Part shown: in pieces, positions 36,618-45,402 of the stretch
Layout: the number at the start of each line of letters is the position of its first letter
Position numbering within the stretch: position 1 is the stretch's first letter
Assembly: GCF_038449125.1 (NCBI RefSeq)
Contig: NZ_CP151800.1
Location: forward strand, 4,188,406 to 4,252,405
DNA length: 64,000 nucleotides
From: Kosakonia sp. BYX6
GTDB lineage: Bacteria > Pseudomonadota > Gammaproteobacteria > Enterobacterales > Enterobacteriaceae
Reading direction: 5' to 3'
Translations under genes and position numbers: made by a program
The notes under the pieces: generated by a model
Seen by the model: the letters and a program-made list of their open reading frames with translations, nothing else
What the model was told of the DNA's origin: nothing
The model's database searches: none

Positions 36618-38180
36618 TCAGCCCTGGCTGATGCTGATATTCCACAGCACCGGGCCAATCAAGTCCTGATATCCCTGCACGTTGTTTTTCACCGCCACCG
36701 CATCCGGCGTGGTGTGGCCGAGCACAATCACCGGCAGGTATTGCCAGCTCAGCACATTGAGCTTATCCACCAGCCCTTTCGCCTCTTTCAGGGATGGCGC
36801 TTGTTTGATGGCATCCAGCACAGCGTCGATTTCCGGGCTGTTGGTCAAACCAGGGAATTTGGCGCGGGAATCCAGGAATGGGTATTGATGCAGCACCTGG
36901 CGCATGGAAAATTCCAGCGCGCAGAGGTCAAAGTTTTTCGGATCCTGGCGGCGTTGCAGCACCGTTGGCCAGTCGTAAACATCGAGGCGCGATTTGACGC
37001 CAATCTGCTTTAACACCTGCTGGGCGACAATCGCCAGGTTATACAGCTCGGCGTACTCTTTGGTGGCGATAATCACCACCTCTTCGCCGTGATAACCGGA
37101 GGCTTTCACCAACTGGCGCGCTTCGTCGAGCTTGTGTTGATTCCAGTACGGTTTCCCGGCTTCGCTGTACCAGTCCACCTGGTCAGGGAAACCGAGCGAC
37201 GGATCTTCTTTAAAGAAACGCGGATCGCTGTAACCCGCCAGCAGCGCCTGGTGGACATCCAGCGCGAGGTTAAACGCCTGACGCAGTTTGACGTTGGCAA
37301 ACGGCCCCTGCTGTTTATTGAACAGATAGGTGATCAGCGATCCGCCGCTCTGCGGCTGGAACAGCGAAAGATCCGGCGCGCTGCGCAGGGTGTCGATATT
37401 GTCTTTCGGCAACTGGAGCACCAGGTCATATTCGCCGGTCATCGCCCCGGCAAGCCGCGTGGACTCATCGGTGATGTAGCGAAACCAGATATCTTTCACG
37501 TCGGCTTTTTTCTGCCCGGCAAGCCCGCTCGACGGTTCGCTGCGCGAGACATACTGGTCGTAGCGCGTCAGGTGCAGGTAATCGCTGGTTTTGAACTCCG
37601 CCAGTTTGTACGGCCCGGTGCCAATCAGTTCGGTGACCGGTTTTTTGCTGCTGTTCGCCGCGTCGATAATGCGTTTGGGCATAATCGAGGCGATGTTTTT
37701 CACATCCGCCAGCACGTTCAGCGTGATCAGCGACGGTTTCGGCAGCGTCAACGTCACGGTGTGCGCATCCACCTTGCTGAACTGCGCGCCGGGCAAGTTG
37801 GCTTTGCCCTGCGTGGAAACCGCCAGCCAGCGGTTCATTGACGCCACCACATCATCGGCGGTCAGCAACTGCCCGTCGTGGAAATGAATGCCGTCGCGCA
37901 GCACAAAGGTGTAGGTTTTGCGGTCATCGCTCAGCGTGTAGCTTTCCACCAGTTCCGGCACTGGTTCAAACCTGGCGTTGATGGTGAACAGCGACTCAAA
38001 AATATTGCGATCGACATCGGTGGTCGCGCTGTTGGTGGTCAGATAAGGATCGAGCGTGCCGGGGCGGTTGCCGTAGGCAATGTTCAGCGTGGCGTCGCGA
38101 TTGACGCCCTGCGCCAGTGTGTTTTCCCAGGGTAAAACCGCCGCCAGCAACAGGGCGGCGGCAGAAAAAATCGTTTTCAT
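36618..38180 (-). CDS. Peptide-type ABC substrate-binding protein (SBP_bac_5)
   Basis: 520 residues. The signal peptide ends near TLAQ at 24. The mature protein is a DppA/OppA/NikA-type cluster C binding protein (LNIAYGNRPGTLDPYLTTNSATTD, YTFVLRDGIHFHDGQLLTADDVV, LIGTGPYKLAEF). The ATG at 38180 with GGAG upstream is chosen over 38264. Together with the amidohydrolase directly upstream it suggests import of short peptides or N-acyl amino acids, as inference. Confidence 0.88.
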   Translation of the reverse strand: MKTIFSAAALLLAAVLPWENTLAQGVNRDATLNIAYGNRPGTLDPYLTTNSATTDVDRNIFESLFTINARFEPVPELVESYTLSDDRKTYTFVLRDGIHFHDGQLLTADDVVASMNRWLAVSTQGKANLPGAQFSKVDAHTVTLTLPKPSLITLNVLADVKNIASIMPKRIIDAANSSKKPVTELIGTGPYKLAEFKTSDYLHLTRYDQYVSRSEPSSGLAGQKKADVKDIWFRYITDESTRLAGAMTGEYDLVLQLPKDNIDTLRSAPDLSLFQPQSGGSLITYLFNKQQGPFANVKLRQAFNLALDVHQALLAGYSDPRFFKEDPSLGFPDQVDWYSEAGKPYWNQHKLDEARQLVKASGYHGEEVVIIATKEYAELYNLAIVAQQVLKQIGVKSRLDVYDWPTVLQRRQDPKNFDLCALEFSMRQVLHQYPFLDSRAKFPGLTNSPEIDAVLDAIKQAPSLKEAKGLVDKLNVLSWQYLPVIVLGHTTPDAVAVKNNVQGYQDLIGPVLWNISISQG

Positions 38181-38199
38181 TGTGATGCTCCAGGCAGGA

Positions 38200-39414
38200 T
38201 TAAGCCGCTTTCGTGGTCTGACGTCCGGTAAATTCATCTTTGGTTTGCTGCAACAGCGCCGCATCCGTCAGCAGACGCAACCCGGTACGCGCCAGCACGC
38301 GCGCGCCGGTGACCAGCGCCGCATAACCTTGCGGGGAGTTCGCCGCCTCGCGAAACGGCACGGTGTGACCAATCAACTCATCCGGGCCAATCTTGATGTA
38401 CGGGTGCGCGGTCGGCACCGCGTGGCTGATGTCCCCGGCATCCGTCGATCCCAGCCCCTCTTTTTCGCGCAGCTCGACGGTTTCCCCGGCGGCGGTGAAT
38501 TCCTCCAGCAGCACACCATTCAGCGTGTGATTAATGCGGAAATCGCGCGGGCCAACCTGGTGCTCAATTTTTACCGTCGTGCCAGTCGCCAGCGCCACGC
38601 CTTCGGCAATCGCCCGCAGGCGCGGTTCCAGCTCAATGACTTGCTCGCGGGTGTAGGCGCGAATGTAGTAATGCGCCGAAGCATATTCAGGGATCACGTT
38701 CGGCGCCTGGCCGCCGTTGGTGATAATGCCGTGTACGCGCACGCCGTCCGGCAATTGCTGACGCAGCACACTGATGCCGTTATAGAGCAGCACTAACGCA
38801 TCCAGCGCGTTAACACCTTTGTGCGGCGAACTGCCCGCGTGAGAAGGCTTGCCGTAGAAGTGAAAATAGAGGTGGTTATTCGCCAGCGACGGCCCGGAAA
38901 GCCGGGTTTTGCCTGCCGGGTGCACCATCAGCGCGGCATCGACATCCTGTAAAAAACCGTGCTCGACAAAACGGGCTTTGACGTTGCCGTTCGGCCCGCC
39001 TTTGCCGCGCAAACCGCCCTCTTCCGCCGGGGTGCCCAGCACTACCACTTTGCCACCGGTTTCCGGCAGGGTTTCACTCAATGCCACCGCCGCCGCAATA
39101 CTGGTGACGCCAATAATGTTATGCCCGCAAGCGTGGCCGATATCGATCAACGCATCGTATTCGGCGAGAAAAGCGATCGTCGGCCCCGGCTTGCCGCTCT
39201 CTTTCACTGCGTAGAACGCGGTTTCGTGCCCGGCGACATTGGAGGTCACCGTGAAACCGTGTTTTTCCAGTAGCGCGGTGAGCAAACCGTTGGCGTAATA
39301 CTCGTTGTTGCCGGTTTCCGGGTGCGCGTGGATATCTTTCGCTATCGCAATATACTCCTCGCGGTGTTGGTCAATACTCTGTTCCAGACGGGCTTGTAAT
39401 TCGCTAATGCTCAT
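38200..39414 (-). CDS. M20-family amidohydrolase/peptidase
   Basis: 404 residues of the M20D (AbgB/hippurate hydrolase-like) group. The metal site is carried by DIHAHPETGNNEYYA, EYDALIDIGHACGHN, GTPAEEGG and MVHP; the lid/dimerisation domain (about 190-310) has PSHAGSSPHKGVNALDA. It would release an amino acid from an N-acyl or dipeptide conjugate in the cytoplasm. The ATG at 39414 (MSISELQ) is chosen over a GTG at 39423 because AGGTGG is then correctly spaced. It sits between a sulfonate-type and a peptide-type ABC importer. Confidence 0.87.
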   Translation of the reverse strand: MSISELQARLEQSIDQHREEYIAIAKDIHAHPETGNNEYYANGLLTALLEKHGFTVTSNVAGHETAFYAVKESGKPGPTIAFLAEYDALIDIGHACGHNIIGVTSIAAAVALSETLPETGGKVVVLGTPAEEGGLRGKGGPNGNVKARFVEHGFLQDVDAALMVHPAGKTRLSGPSLANNHLYFHFYGKPSHAGSSPHKGVNALDALVLLYNGISVLRQQLPDGVRVHGIITNGGQAPNVIPEYASAHYYIRAYTREQVIELEPRLRAIAEGVALATGTTVKIEHQVGPRDFRINHTLNGVLLEEFTAAGETVELREKEGLGSTDAGDISHAVPTAHPYIKIGPDELIGHTVPFREAANSPQGYAALVTGARVLARTGLRLLTDAALLQQTKDEFTGRQTTKAA

Positions 39415-39468
39415 TGCTTCCACCTTTCGTTGTGACAGTTTGTGTTTCCCGACACCGGGAGGGATGCG

Positions 39469-40251
39469 CTAGCTCAAGTGCCGTTTCGCCTCTAGCCGAA
39501 CGCGGTGCAGCACATGCTGTTTGATGTCGCTGTATTGCGGATGCCCGGCGATGGTTTCGATATCGCGATCGCGACCAAACGGCAGGGTAATCTCTTCAAC
39601 GATTTTCCCCGGACGCGCCGACATCACGAGGATACGGTCGGCAAGAAACAGCGCTTCTTCCACATCGTGCGTGACGAACAGCAGCGTGGTGCGCGTTTCC
39701 AGCCAGGCTTCACGTAGCAGCTCCTGCATCATCAAGCGCGTTTGCGCATCCAGCGCGCCGAAGGGTTCATCCAGCAATAAAACATCCGGGCCGGGTAGCC
39801 AGGCGCGCGCCAGAGCGACGCGCTGTTTCATGCCGCCGGAAAGTTGCCACGGCGCATGGTGTTCAAACCCTTTCAGGCCAACGCGCGTCAGCCAGTCCAG
39901 CGCCTGCGCGTTCACTTCGTCTTTGAGGTGTTTGCCCAGCCGTGGGCCGAAGGTGACGTTATCCAGCACCGATAACCACGGAAACAGGTTCGGCTGCTGG
40001 AAGATCATCCCGCGAGACGGGCCAGGCTGCTGCACAGCTTTGCCGCCCGCCAGCACCTGGCCGCTGTCCGGTTTTGTGAAACCGGCGACCAGGTTGAGAA
40101 TGGTGGATTTGCCACAGCCCGACGGGCCGAGCAGCACGACAAACTCCCCCGGCGACAGCGCCAGCGAAATGTTTTGCAGCACGGTTAACGGTTGCGGTTT
40201 CGCGGCAAATGTCAGAGATACTTTTTCCAGTGCGATATGCGCCGTCATCAC
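39469..40251 (-). CDS. ABC importer ATPase, SsuB/TauB-like
   Basis: 260 residues: Walker A GPSGCGKST, signature LSGGMKQRVALARAW, Walker B VLLLDEPFGALD, switch THDVEEALFLADRI, and RPGKIVEEITLPF typical of sulfonate/nitrate/taurine importers. Its start overlaps the permease stop by 4 bp. Confidence 0.9.
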   Translation of the reverse strand: MMTAHIALEKVSLTFAAKPQPLTVLQNISLALSPGEFVVLLGPSGCGKSTILNLVAGFTKPDSGQVLAGGKAVQQPGPSRGMIFQQPNLFPWLSVLDNVTFGPRLGKHLKDEVNAQALDWLTRVGLKGFEHHAPWQLSGGMKQRVALARAWLPGPDVLLLDEPFGALDAQTRLMMQELLREAWLETRTTLLFVTHDVEEALFLADRILVMSARPGKIVEEITLPFGRDRDIETIAGHPQYSDIKQHVLHRVRLEAKRHLS

Positions 40252-41018
40252 TCTTTCCCCGCCCAGGGCACCAACGTGCGTTGCAGCCCCAGCAGTAATA
40301 AATCCAGTAAATAGCCAATGCCGCCGAGCAGCAAAATGCCGAGCATCACGATGTCGGTGCGCAGATACGAACTGGCGTTAATCACCATCCAGCCCAGCCC
40401 CGAACTGGCGGCGACCATTTCGGCGGCGATAAGCGACGTCCAGCCAATGCCAATCGACAACCGCACGGTGGTGAACAGTTCCGGCAAGGCATCCGGCAGC
40501 ACGACGCGTAAAAAGATCTGCCCTTTGGAGGCACCCAGCGTTTGCGCCACGCGAATCCGCGCGCGACCAATGCGTTCCACCGCCGCGCTGGCGCCGACCA
40601 CCACACTTAAAAAGGTGGCGATAAAAATCAGGAAGAATTTCGAGGCTTCACCAATGCCCAACCACACCACTGCCAGCGGGATCAGCGCGATTTTCGGCAG
40701 CGGACGCAGGAACTGCACGAACGGGTTGAGAACAGCGGAAAGACCGTCCGACAAGCCCATCAGCAACCCCAGCGGAATGCCGATGATAATGGCGACGGCA
40801 AAAGCGCTCAGCGCCCGCGCCAGGCTGACCGCAATGTGCTGCCACAGCGGCACTTGCCGGTAGCCGTCTGCCAACAACTCTTCAGCGGTCAGGCCGATAT
40901 CGGTCAGCGACGGCAACAGCAGCGGATCGACCCATTGCCGGGTCGCCGCCACTTGCCAGAGCGCAAAGAAGATCGCCACCGACATCACGCTGATGGCGAT
41001 ATGTTGACGTAATTTCAT
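40248..41018 (-). CDS. ABC importer permease, SsuC/TauC-like
   Basis: 256 residues with six membrane segments and the coupling loop RIRVAQTLGASKGQIFLRVVLPDALPE. This is the normal single-domain form, unlike the fused permease at 12168. It overlaps the binding-protein gene by 4 bp. Confidence 0.9.
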   Translation of the reverse strand: MKLRQHIAISVMSVAIFFALWQVAATRQWVDPLLLPSLTDIGLTAEELLADGYRQVPLWQHIAVSLARALSAFAVAIIIGIPLGLLMGLSDGLSAVLNPFVQFLRPLPKIALIPLAVVWLGIGEASKFFLIFIATFLSVVVGASAAVERIGRARIRVAQTLGASKGQIFLRVVLPDALPELFTTVRLSIGIGWTSLIAAEMVAASSGLGWMVINASSYLRTDIVMLGILLLGGIGYLLDLLLLGLQRTLVPWAGKE

Positions 41019-42019
41019 TTCGCCGCTGCCGCTTCCCGAATGTAGCGGGAGTCGATGGCGCTATCCCAGTTCGCCGGAATGTCGCGCTTGCGGATTTCAC
41101 CAATTCCGGCGAGGAAGTTAGAGGTTTTGCTCAGCGCTTTGCCGATGCCGCTCTCAGAGGTTTGGCTGCCGTTGCCCAACCAGGCGGCGGTGCCTTGCTC
41201 GCTCAAGGTCGGGTATTCCAGCCCGCCGAGGGTATTGGCCGCAGTGGTCACCGGCGCGCCGACTTCTTTGGCGACAATCGCGGCGGCGCGTTCAGGGTCT
41301 TTTTTGAACTCGTCCACTTTCTGCTGATGCACGCGCAGGAAGGCGGTAACTGCTTCCGGGTACTGTTCCGCAAAGGCTTTGCGCACCACGTAGTTGTTGT
41401 AAATCAGGTAACCGTCTTTTTGCAGGTCTTTGGTAGCGAACACCTGATGGCCGCCGGAGGATTCCAGCTCCTGCGCGAACGGCGCCCAAACATAACCGGC
41501 GTCGATATCACCGCGTTTCCATGCGGCGACCATTTCCGCCGGGCGCAGCGGCAGCAGCGTGATTTTGCTGCGATCGAGTTTGTTGACGCTGATCGCCGCT
41601 TCCAGTGCGTATTGCGCGGTGGAATTGGGTGGGTACGCCACGCGTTTTCCTTCGATATCCCGAATTGAGTTAATTCCCTCTTTGCCAATTAACCGTTCGT
41701 AGCTGGCAATCACCCCAGAAACACCAATAATTTCCACGGGTAATTTACGCACGATTCCGGCGGTCGCCGGGCTGGAGCCGAAATTAGCAATATCGATGGC
41801 GTTACTGGCGAAATAACTTAATGCATCGGCACCGGACGCAAATTGCACCCACTGCACTTTGCTGTTTAAGGCTTTATCCAGCGAGCCATCGGATTTTGCC
41901 AACATTAATACCTGAGAACCGCCGCTATAGGCGACACGAACTTCTTTCGGGGTTGCTGCGAAACTGGCATGAGCCCATAAGCTACCCGCTGCCAGTAATA
42001 AGCAGAGACTTTTTTTCAT
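41015..42019 (-). CDS. ABC substrate-binding protein, TauA/SsuA-like
   Basis: 334 residues. The signal peptide ends SFA at about residue 21. The mature part has the TauA-type pattern (VRVAYSGGSQVLMLAKSDGSLDKAL, VQWVQFASGADALSYFASNAIDIANFGSSPATAG, KRGDIDAGYVWAPFAQEL). It resembles taurine-binding proteins, but its operon lacks a taurine dioxygenase, so a different zwitterionic or amino-acid-like substrate is possible. Confidence 0.88.
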   Translation of the reverse strand: MKKSLCLLLAAGSLWAHASFAATPKEVRVAYSGGSQVLMLAKSDGSLDKALNSKVQWVQFASGADALSYFASNAIDIANFGSSPATAGIVRKLPVEIIGVSGVIASYERLIGKEGINSIRDIEGKRVAYPPNSTAQYALEAAISVNKLDRSKITLLPLRPAEMVAAWKRGDIDAGYVWAPFAQELESSGGHQVFATKDLQKDGYLIYNNYVVRKAFAEQYPEAVTAFLRVHQQKVDEFKKDPERAAAIVAKEVGAPVTTAANTLGGLEYPTLSEQGTAAWLGNGSQTSESGIGKALSKTSNFLAGIGEIRKRDIPANWDSAIDSRYIREAAAAK

Positions 42020-42074
42020 TTTATTTGACCTTTAATGTGTTAGCGCCAAAACACTATATCGACAGGCTGGCGTT

Positions 42075-42833
42075 TTATTTATTCAAATTATTGCTTTGAG
42101 TATGCGCGAAATAAGAATGGCGATATTCGAGCCATATTTGCGCGCAACGCTGCGCCAGCAATTGTGCCGGATCGTGAGTCATGGAAAGGAATGGCGCGGC
42201 AACCGCTTCCAGCGCAACGGGCACTTCGGTGCAGGCCAGCAGTAACTGTTCTGCGCCCCGTTCCAGCAGTGCGCGGGCTTGTCGAGTGAGTAATTCGCCG
42301 CCTTCGCGCAACGCGCCGCGTTTTACCGCATAGCAGCCCGGCACAAACCACTGCGCCAGTTCATCCGCTGTGGGCAGCACAACATCGATATGTTGCCCGG
42401 ACAGACCGCGCTGGTACCAGCCCGCATCCAGCGTGCCCTGCGTGGCGATAAGCCCTACACGCTGTGGTTTGTGCGGCAAATTCAGCAGCGACTCGATTGT
42501 GGCCTCAACAATATGCAGCAACGGCGCGGCGCTGGCGGCGCTGAGTTCGTCATACCAGTGATGCGCGGTGTTACAGGGAATCACGATGTGACTTGCGCCC
42601 GCCTGATTGAGCTTTTCGATTCCGTGCAGCAGTTGCGGCAGCGGCGACGGCCCGCTTCCGGCCAGCGCTTTTTGCCGGTCAGCGATTTGCGGCACGTTCC
42701 ACACCACCGACGGCAACTGTTGCTGGTCGTTATCAGCGGGCGTTGCCGCCAGTAATTTGTGCTGAAAATCGAGCGTGGCAAGCGGCCCCATGCCGCCCAG
42801 CACACCGAGTAAAAAGGGCTTAGCCACGGGCAT
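42075..42833 (-). CDS. Aspartate/glutamate-racemase-family protein
   Basis: 252 residues. [11 protein letters not shown] near the N-terminus and two catalytic cysteines, C87 in [10 protein letters not shown] and C201 in LACTEVP, define a PLP-independent Asp/Glu/hydantoin racemase of the YgeA/RacX kind. Both cysteines are present, so racemase activity is likely; the amino acid is unknown. The ATG at 42833 with GGAG 4 nt upstream overlaps the end of the desulfhydrase gene by 14 bp, indicating coupling. Next to a D-cysteine desulfhydrase-like gene it may supply or remove D-amino acids (inference). Confidence 0.85.
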   Translation of the reverse strand: MPVAKPFLLGVLGGMGPLATLDFQHKLLAATPADNDQQQLPSVVWNVPQIADRQKALAGSGPSPLPQLLHGIEKLNQAGASHIVIPCNTAHHWYDELSAASAAPLLHIVEATIESLLNLPHKPQRVGLIATQGTLDAGWYQRGLSGQHIDVVLPTADELAQWFVPGCYAVKRGALREGGELLTRQARALLERGAEQLLLACTEVPVALEAVAAPFLSMTHDPAQLLAQRCAQIWLEYRHSYFAHTQSNNLNK

Positions 42834-43836
42834 GCGCCTCCAGCACCTGGCGGTAACCAAACAGCCCGGCAGAACCGCCCGTATGAATAAACACCACGTT
42901 TTCATCGCGGGTGAAGTGACCTTTGCGGATCAGATCGATAAGCCCGGCAGCGCCTTTGCCGGAGTAAACCGGATCGAGCAAAATGCCTTCATGACGCGCG
43001 AACAGCGTTAGCGCTTCCAGCATACTTTTCGTCGGCAGGCCGTAACCGTCGCCGACGTAATCGCTGTTCGCCACCACGGTATCGCGCGGCAGTTCACCCG
43101 CAACGCCAAGCAGCTCGCGGGTGCGCGACGCCAGGTTCCAGACGTTCTCTTCCTGCTTCGTCTTCGGCGCTCGCACGCTAATGCCCAGCACTGGCACATG
43201 GCTGTTGGTCGCCGTGAAACCGGCCACCAGCCCGGCCTGCGTGCCGGTGCTGCCAGTGGCGTGCACCACACAATCAATACGCAGACGCAATTGCGACGAC
43301 TGGAACAGTAACTCTTCGGCACAGCCGACATAGCCCAACGCGCCAATGGCGTTGGAACCGCCGCCAGGAATGACATACGGCTTGCGATAGCCCTGCTCAC
43401 GCAGTTGATCCGCGTACTCTTCCATCGCTTTTTGCATATCCGTCCCGCCTTCGAGATGCGCGACGATTTCGCCGCCCAGCAGTTCGTCCAGCAGTACATT
43501 GCCCGAACGCTGGTAATCTTCGCCAAAATCGGTGACGCGTTTTTCCAGCAGTACTTTGGTGGGTAAACCGAGTTTCGCCGCTCCGGCAATGGTCTGGCGC
43601 ACATGGTTCGACTGTGTTGCGCCCTGGGTAATAATCACATCGGCGTTTAACGCCAGCGCATCCGCCAGTAAAAATTCCAGTTTGCGGGTTTTATTCCCAC
43701 CGGTGGCAAGCCCAGTGGCGTCGTCGCGTTTAATCCATATTTTGGGGCCGCCAAGTAATGCGCTTAAATTTTCCAGCGGCTCTAACGGGGTGGGGAAATG
43801 ACCTAATGACAGGCGGGGAAAACGGGCCAAATGCAT
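42820..43836 (-). CDS. D-cysteine desulfhydrase-like PLP enzyme (ACC-deaminase family)
   Basis: 338-residue fold-type II PLP enzyme. [10 protein letters not shown] (residues 46-55) contains the likely cofactor lysine K49, and [11 protein letters not shown] the substrate-contact serine. The C-terminal segment [12 protein letters not shown] has the threonine typical of D-cysteine desulfhydrases, not the leucine of ACC deaminase, so it probably converts D-cysteine to pyruvate, sulfide and ammonia. The ATG at 43836 with GGAGC upstream is chosen over 43866. First gene of the eleven-gene operon. Confidence 0.85.
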   Translation of the reverse strand: MHLARFPRLSLGHFPTPLEPLENLSALLGGPKIWIKRDDATGLATGGNKTRKLEFLLADALALNADVIITQGATQSNHVRQTIAGAAKLGLPTKVLLEKRVTDFGEDYQRSGNVLLDELLGGEIVAHLEGGTDMQKAMEEYADQLREQGYRKPYVIPGGGSNAIGALGYVGCAEELLFQSSQLRLRIDCVVHATGSTGTQAGLVAGFTATNSHVPVLGISVRAPKTKQEENVWNLASRTRELLGVAGELPRDTVVANSDYVGDGYGLPTKSMLEALTLFARHEGILLDPVYSGKGAAGLIDLIRKGHFTRDENVVFIHTGGSAGLFGYRQVLEAHARG

Positions 43837-43889
43837 AATCGCTCCTTGCAAAACAGAGATACCCACCGCGTTTCGCGCCGGGTGAATAC

Positions 43890-43917
43890 AGTGAATTAAC
43901 GATGGTGATTCACTATA
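43890..43917 (-). promoter_or_regulatory. Candidate promoter/operator of the desulfhydrase operon
   Basis: AGTGAAT (43890-43896) and ATTCACT (43908-43914) form a perfect 7-bp inverted repeat with an 11-bp spacer. The right arm overlaps a minus-strand TATAGT -10 (43917-43912), the layout of a repressor or switch site. Its ligand is unknown. In the rest of the 206-bp gap up to the immunity-like gene I see only AT-rich sequence. Confidence 0.45.
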
Positions 43918-44042
43918 TCTTTCTGTATGGGAAGGCTAACGATAAATAATAAATATCGATGTGCGGGAAATGGATAAACACTTATGAGTTCCTGAGAACC
44001 GGGATTTATATTCAGACGAAGCTTGGCAGCAAGAATTTTCTT

Positions 44043-44309
44043 TTACACAGGCTGGATTTGCTCCGTGCGGTTTCCAACCGCGATACATTTTCCCTCAACC
44101 ATACTGATGTAGTAATAAGACGGGTTAGGCATATGCTCCATCATCCAGGGCAATTTCTCACAGTATTTAACGTCTGAAGTGATAATTTGCCAAACAGGCT
44201 CACCATTTAACGTCATAGGATTGGCCTCATGATAACGTTCATCCCAGCCACGCCCGCTTTCTTGCGCGTAATACTTTGCTATCTCAATGGCCTTTTCTTG
44301 TGTGATCAC
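44043..44309 (-). CDS. Small hypothetical protein, candidate immunity protein
   Basis: 88 residues (ITQEKAIEIAKYYAQESGRGWDERYH ... YYYISMVEGKCIAVGN). No signal peptide or membrane span; the ending resembles the beta-rich tails of small immunity-like proteins, but I cannot name the family. The GTG start at 44309 has GGAG 7 nt upstream and overlaps the preceding stop in a GTGA, so it is translated together with the zincin gene. The AT-rich composition unlike the flanking genes suggests recent acquisition. Immunity is inferred from size, order and coupling only. Confidence 0.6.
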   Translation of the reverse strand: MITQEKAIEIAKYYAQESGRGWDERYHEANPMTLNGEPVWQIITSDVKYCEKLPWMMEHMPNPSYYYISMVEGKCIAVGNRTEQIQPV

Positions 44310-45250
44310 TGCTGCACTCCGTACCAAACGCTATACATAATCCCACCTACTGTCACCGGCCCCAGTAGAATCCCTAAAGCTTCATGGCGAAGCAAAGAGA
44401 ACGTTATCTCATAGGTATTTCCTAAGGGGAACTTGAATCCCTGAATAATGTATTGAGAACTCATTCCTCTGGCACGTAACAACCCGATGGTTTCAGCAAG
44501 TGCTTCTTCAAGATAGCGTAATAGATAGGATTTGTTATAACCCGCTTGTCTCATGAAGACCCTTAACTCTCGCAGAAGATAAAACTTAGGGGCAATAGCC
44601 ATATGCACTTGTTCATGATAAAGCGTAGTGAGCATTTTCAGATAGGCTTCATCTTTTGACACAGTACCTGGATAGAAGTTACGCCCGACGACAACATCTC
44701 CCCATGGCTTCGTTGCACCTTGAATAACATCTTTGTACTTAGTGATGTTTATCGTTGGCGTATAACGCCAGCCACCATTTCGAGGCAAGTTCATTCGTGC
44801 AGCAATTTCGCTGCTGTACTTCGGCATCACCATTCCCCTGAAGGGTTTCTTGAATGTATCCGCAGGTTTCTTTTTAAACAGGAGAATAAGGACAGTATTC
44901 ACACCAATCAATGTAATAGCATCGGCGAGATCATTAGCGGCAGCGTCAAGATCGGCTTCCATCCTGGCATTGTTTGTTTTGATTGCAAAATCATAAAGCT
45001 TCTTCCCTGCATCGACAGCAACGCCACCAACCGCTGCCCAGCCAATAATCAGCAAAATCACATCAGCAATTTCACCAATCCCGAAAAAATGAGATCCAGC
45101 CCATACCACCACAATACCGGCCATTGTTGCCAGTGCTTGTGGAGTGAGCATCGCAAGCAGTTGTTCTCCAACGTCGAAAGGAAGTAAAGCAGCAGATTTT
45201 GTGAGCACTGCTCGTAGTTTTGATTCCAAATCCATTTGCGTGATGTTCAT
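44306..45250 (-). CDS. Putative zincin-type toxin/effector with hydrophobic N-terminal segments
   Basis: About 314 residues. The N-terminal 130 hold two or three hydrophobic stretches (LATMAGIVVVWAGSHFFGIG, ADVILLIIGWAAVGGVA, ITLIGVNTVLILLF); a soluble region follows. HEQVH (residues 212-216) is an HExxH zinc site, and EEALAETIG about 35 residues later could supply the third ligand; another hydrophobic segment ends the protein. The layout recalls polymorphic toxins and type VI effectors with metallopeptidase domains. No signal peptide, VgrG, PAAR or Rhs gene is nearby. An ATG at 45250 is preferred over 45256 because GAGGA is then spaced 6 nt. A coupled small gene follows. Peptidase activity and toxicity are unproven. 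Confidence 0.6.
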   Translation of the reverse strand: MNITQMDLESKLRAVLTKSAALLPFDVGEQLLAMLTPQALATMAGIVVVWAGSHFFGIGEIADVILLIIGWAAVGGVAVDAGKKLYDFAIKTNNARMEADLDAAANDLADAITLIGVNTVLILLFKKKPADTFKKPFRGMVMPKYSSEIAARMNLPRNGGWRYTPTINITKYKDVIQGATKPWGDVVVGRNFYPGTVSKDEAYLKMLTTLYHEQVHMAIAPKFYLLRELRVFMRQAGYNKSYLLRYLEEALAETIGLLRARGMSSQYIIQGFKFPLGNTYEITFSLLRHEALGILLGPVTVGGIMYSVWYGVQQ

Positions 45251-45331
45251 TGCCATTCCTCAAGCTAATCCTCATACGGAACAAGTAAATCTCGCGCACA
45301 ACTATGGCCTATGTATCACGCATGGTCGATT

Positions 45332-45361
45332 CGAAAAATAAAAACCGTGTTGTATTTTTCG
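45332..45361. repeat. Perfect inverted repeat between rnr and the toxin-like gene
   Basis: CGAAAAATA (45332-45340) pairs with TATTTTTCG (45353-45361) over a 12-bp spacer, at the junction of core and accessory DNA. It could be an operator or an insertion footprint. Confidence 0.45.
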
Positions 45362-45365
45362 GAAT

Positions 45366-45394
45366 AAAAAAACCCCTTCACAAGTGAAGGGGTT
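45366..45394 (-). terminator. Terminator of the nsrR-rnr transcript
   Basis: Minus-strand AACCCCTTCAC/GTGAAGGGGTT stem and T run, 9 nt beyond the rnr stop. It ends the operon before the inserted genes. Confidence 0.92.
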
Positions 45395-45402
45395 GATCAG
45401 CA

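Noticed and set aside
42820-43836. ACC deaminase (acdS) as identity of the PLP enzyme
   Set aside because: The C-terminal IHTGG segment has the threonine of D-cysteine desulfhydrases and lacks the ACC-deaminase leucine; no acdR-like regulator is adjacent.
33010-45250. Integrative element with integrase or IS ends
   Set aside because: No integrase, transposase, tRNA-end duplication or long direct repeats are visible at either border.
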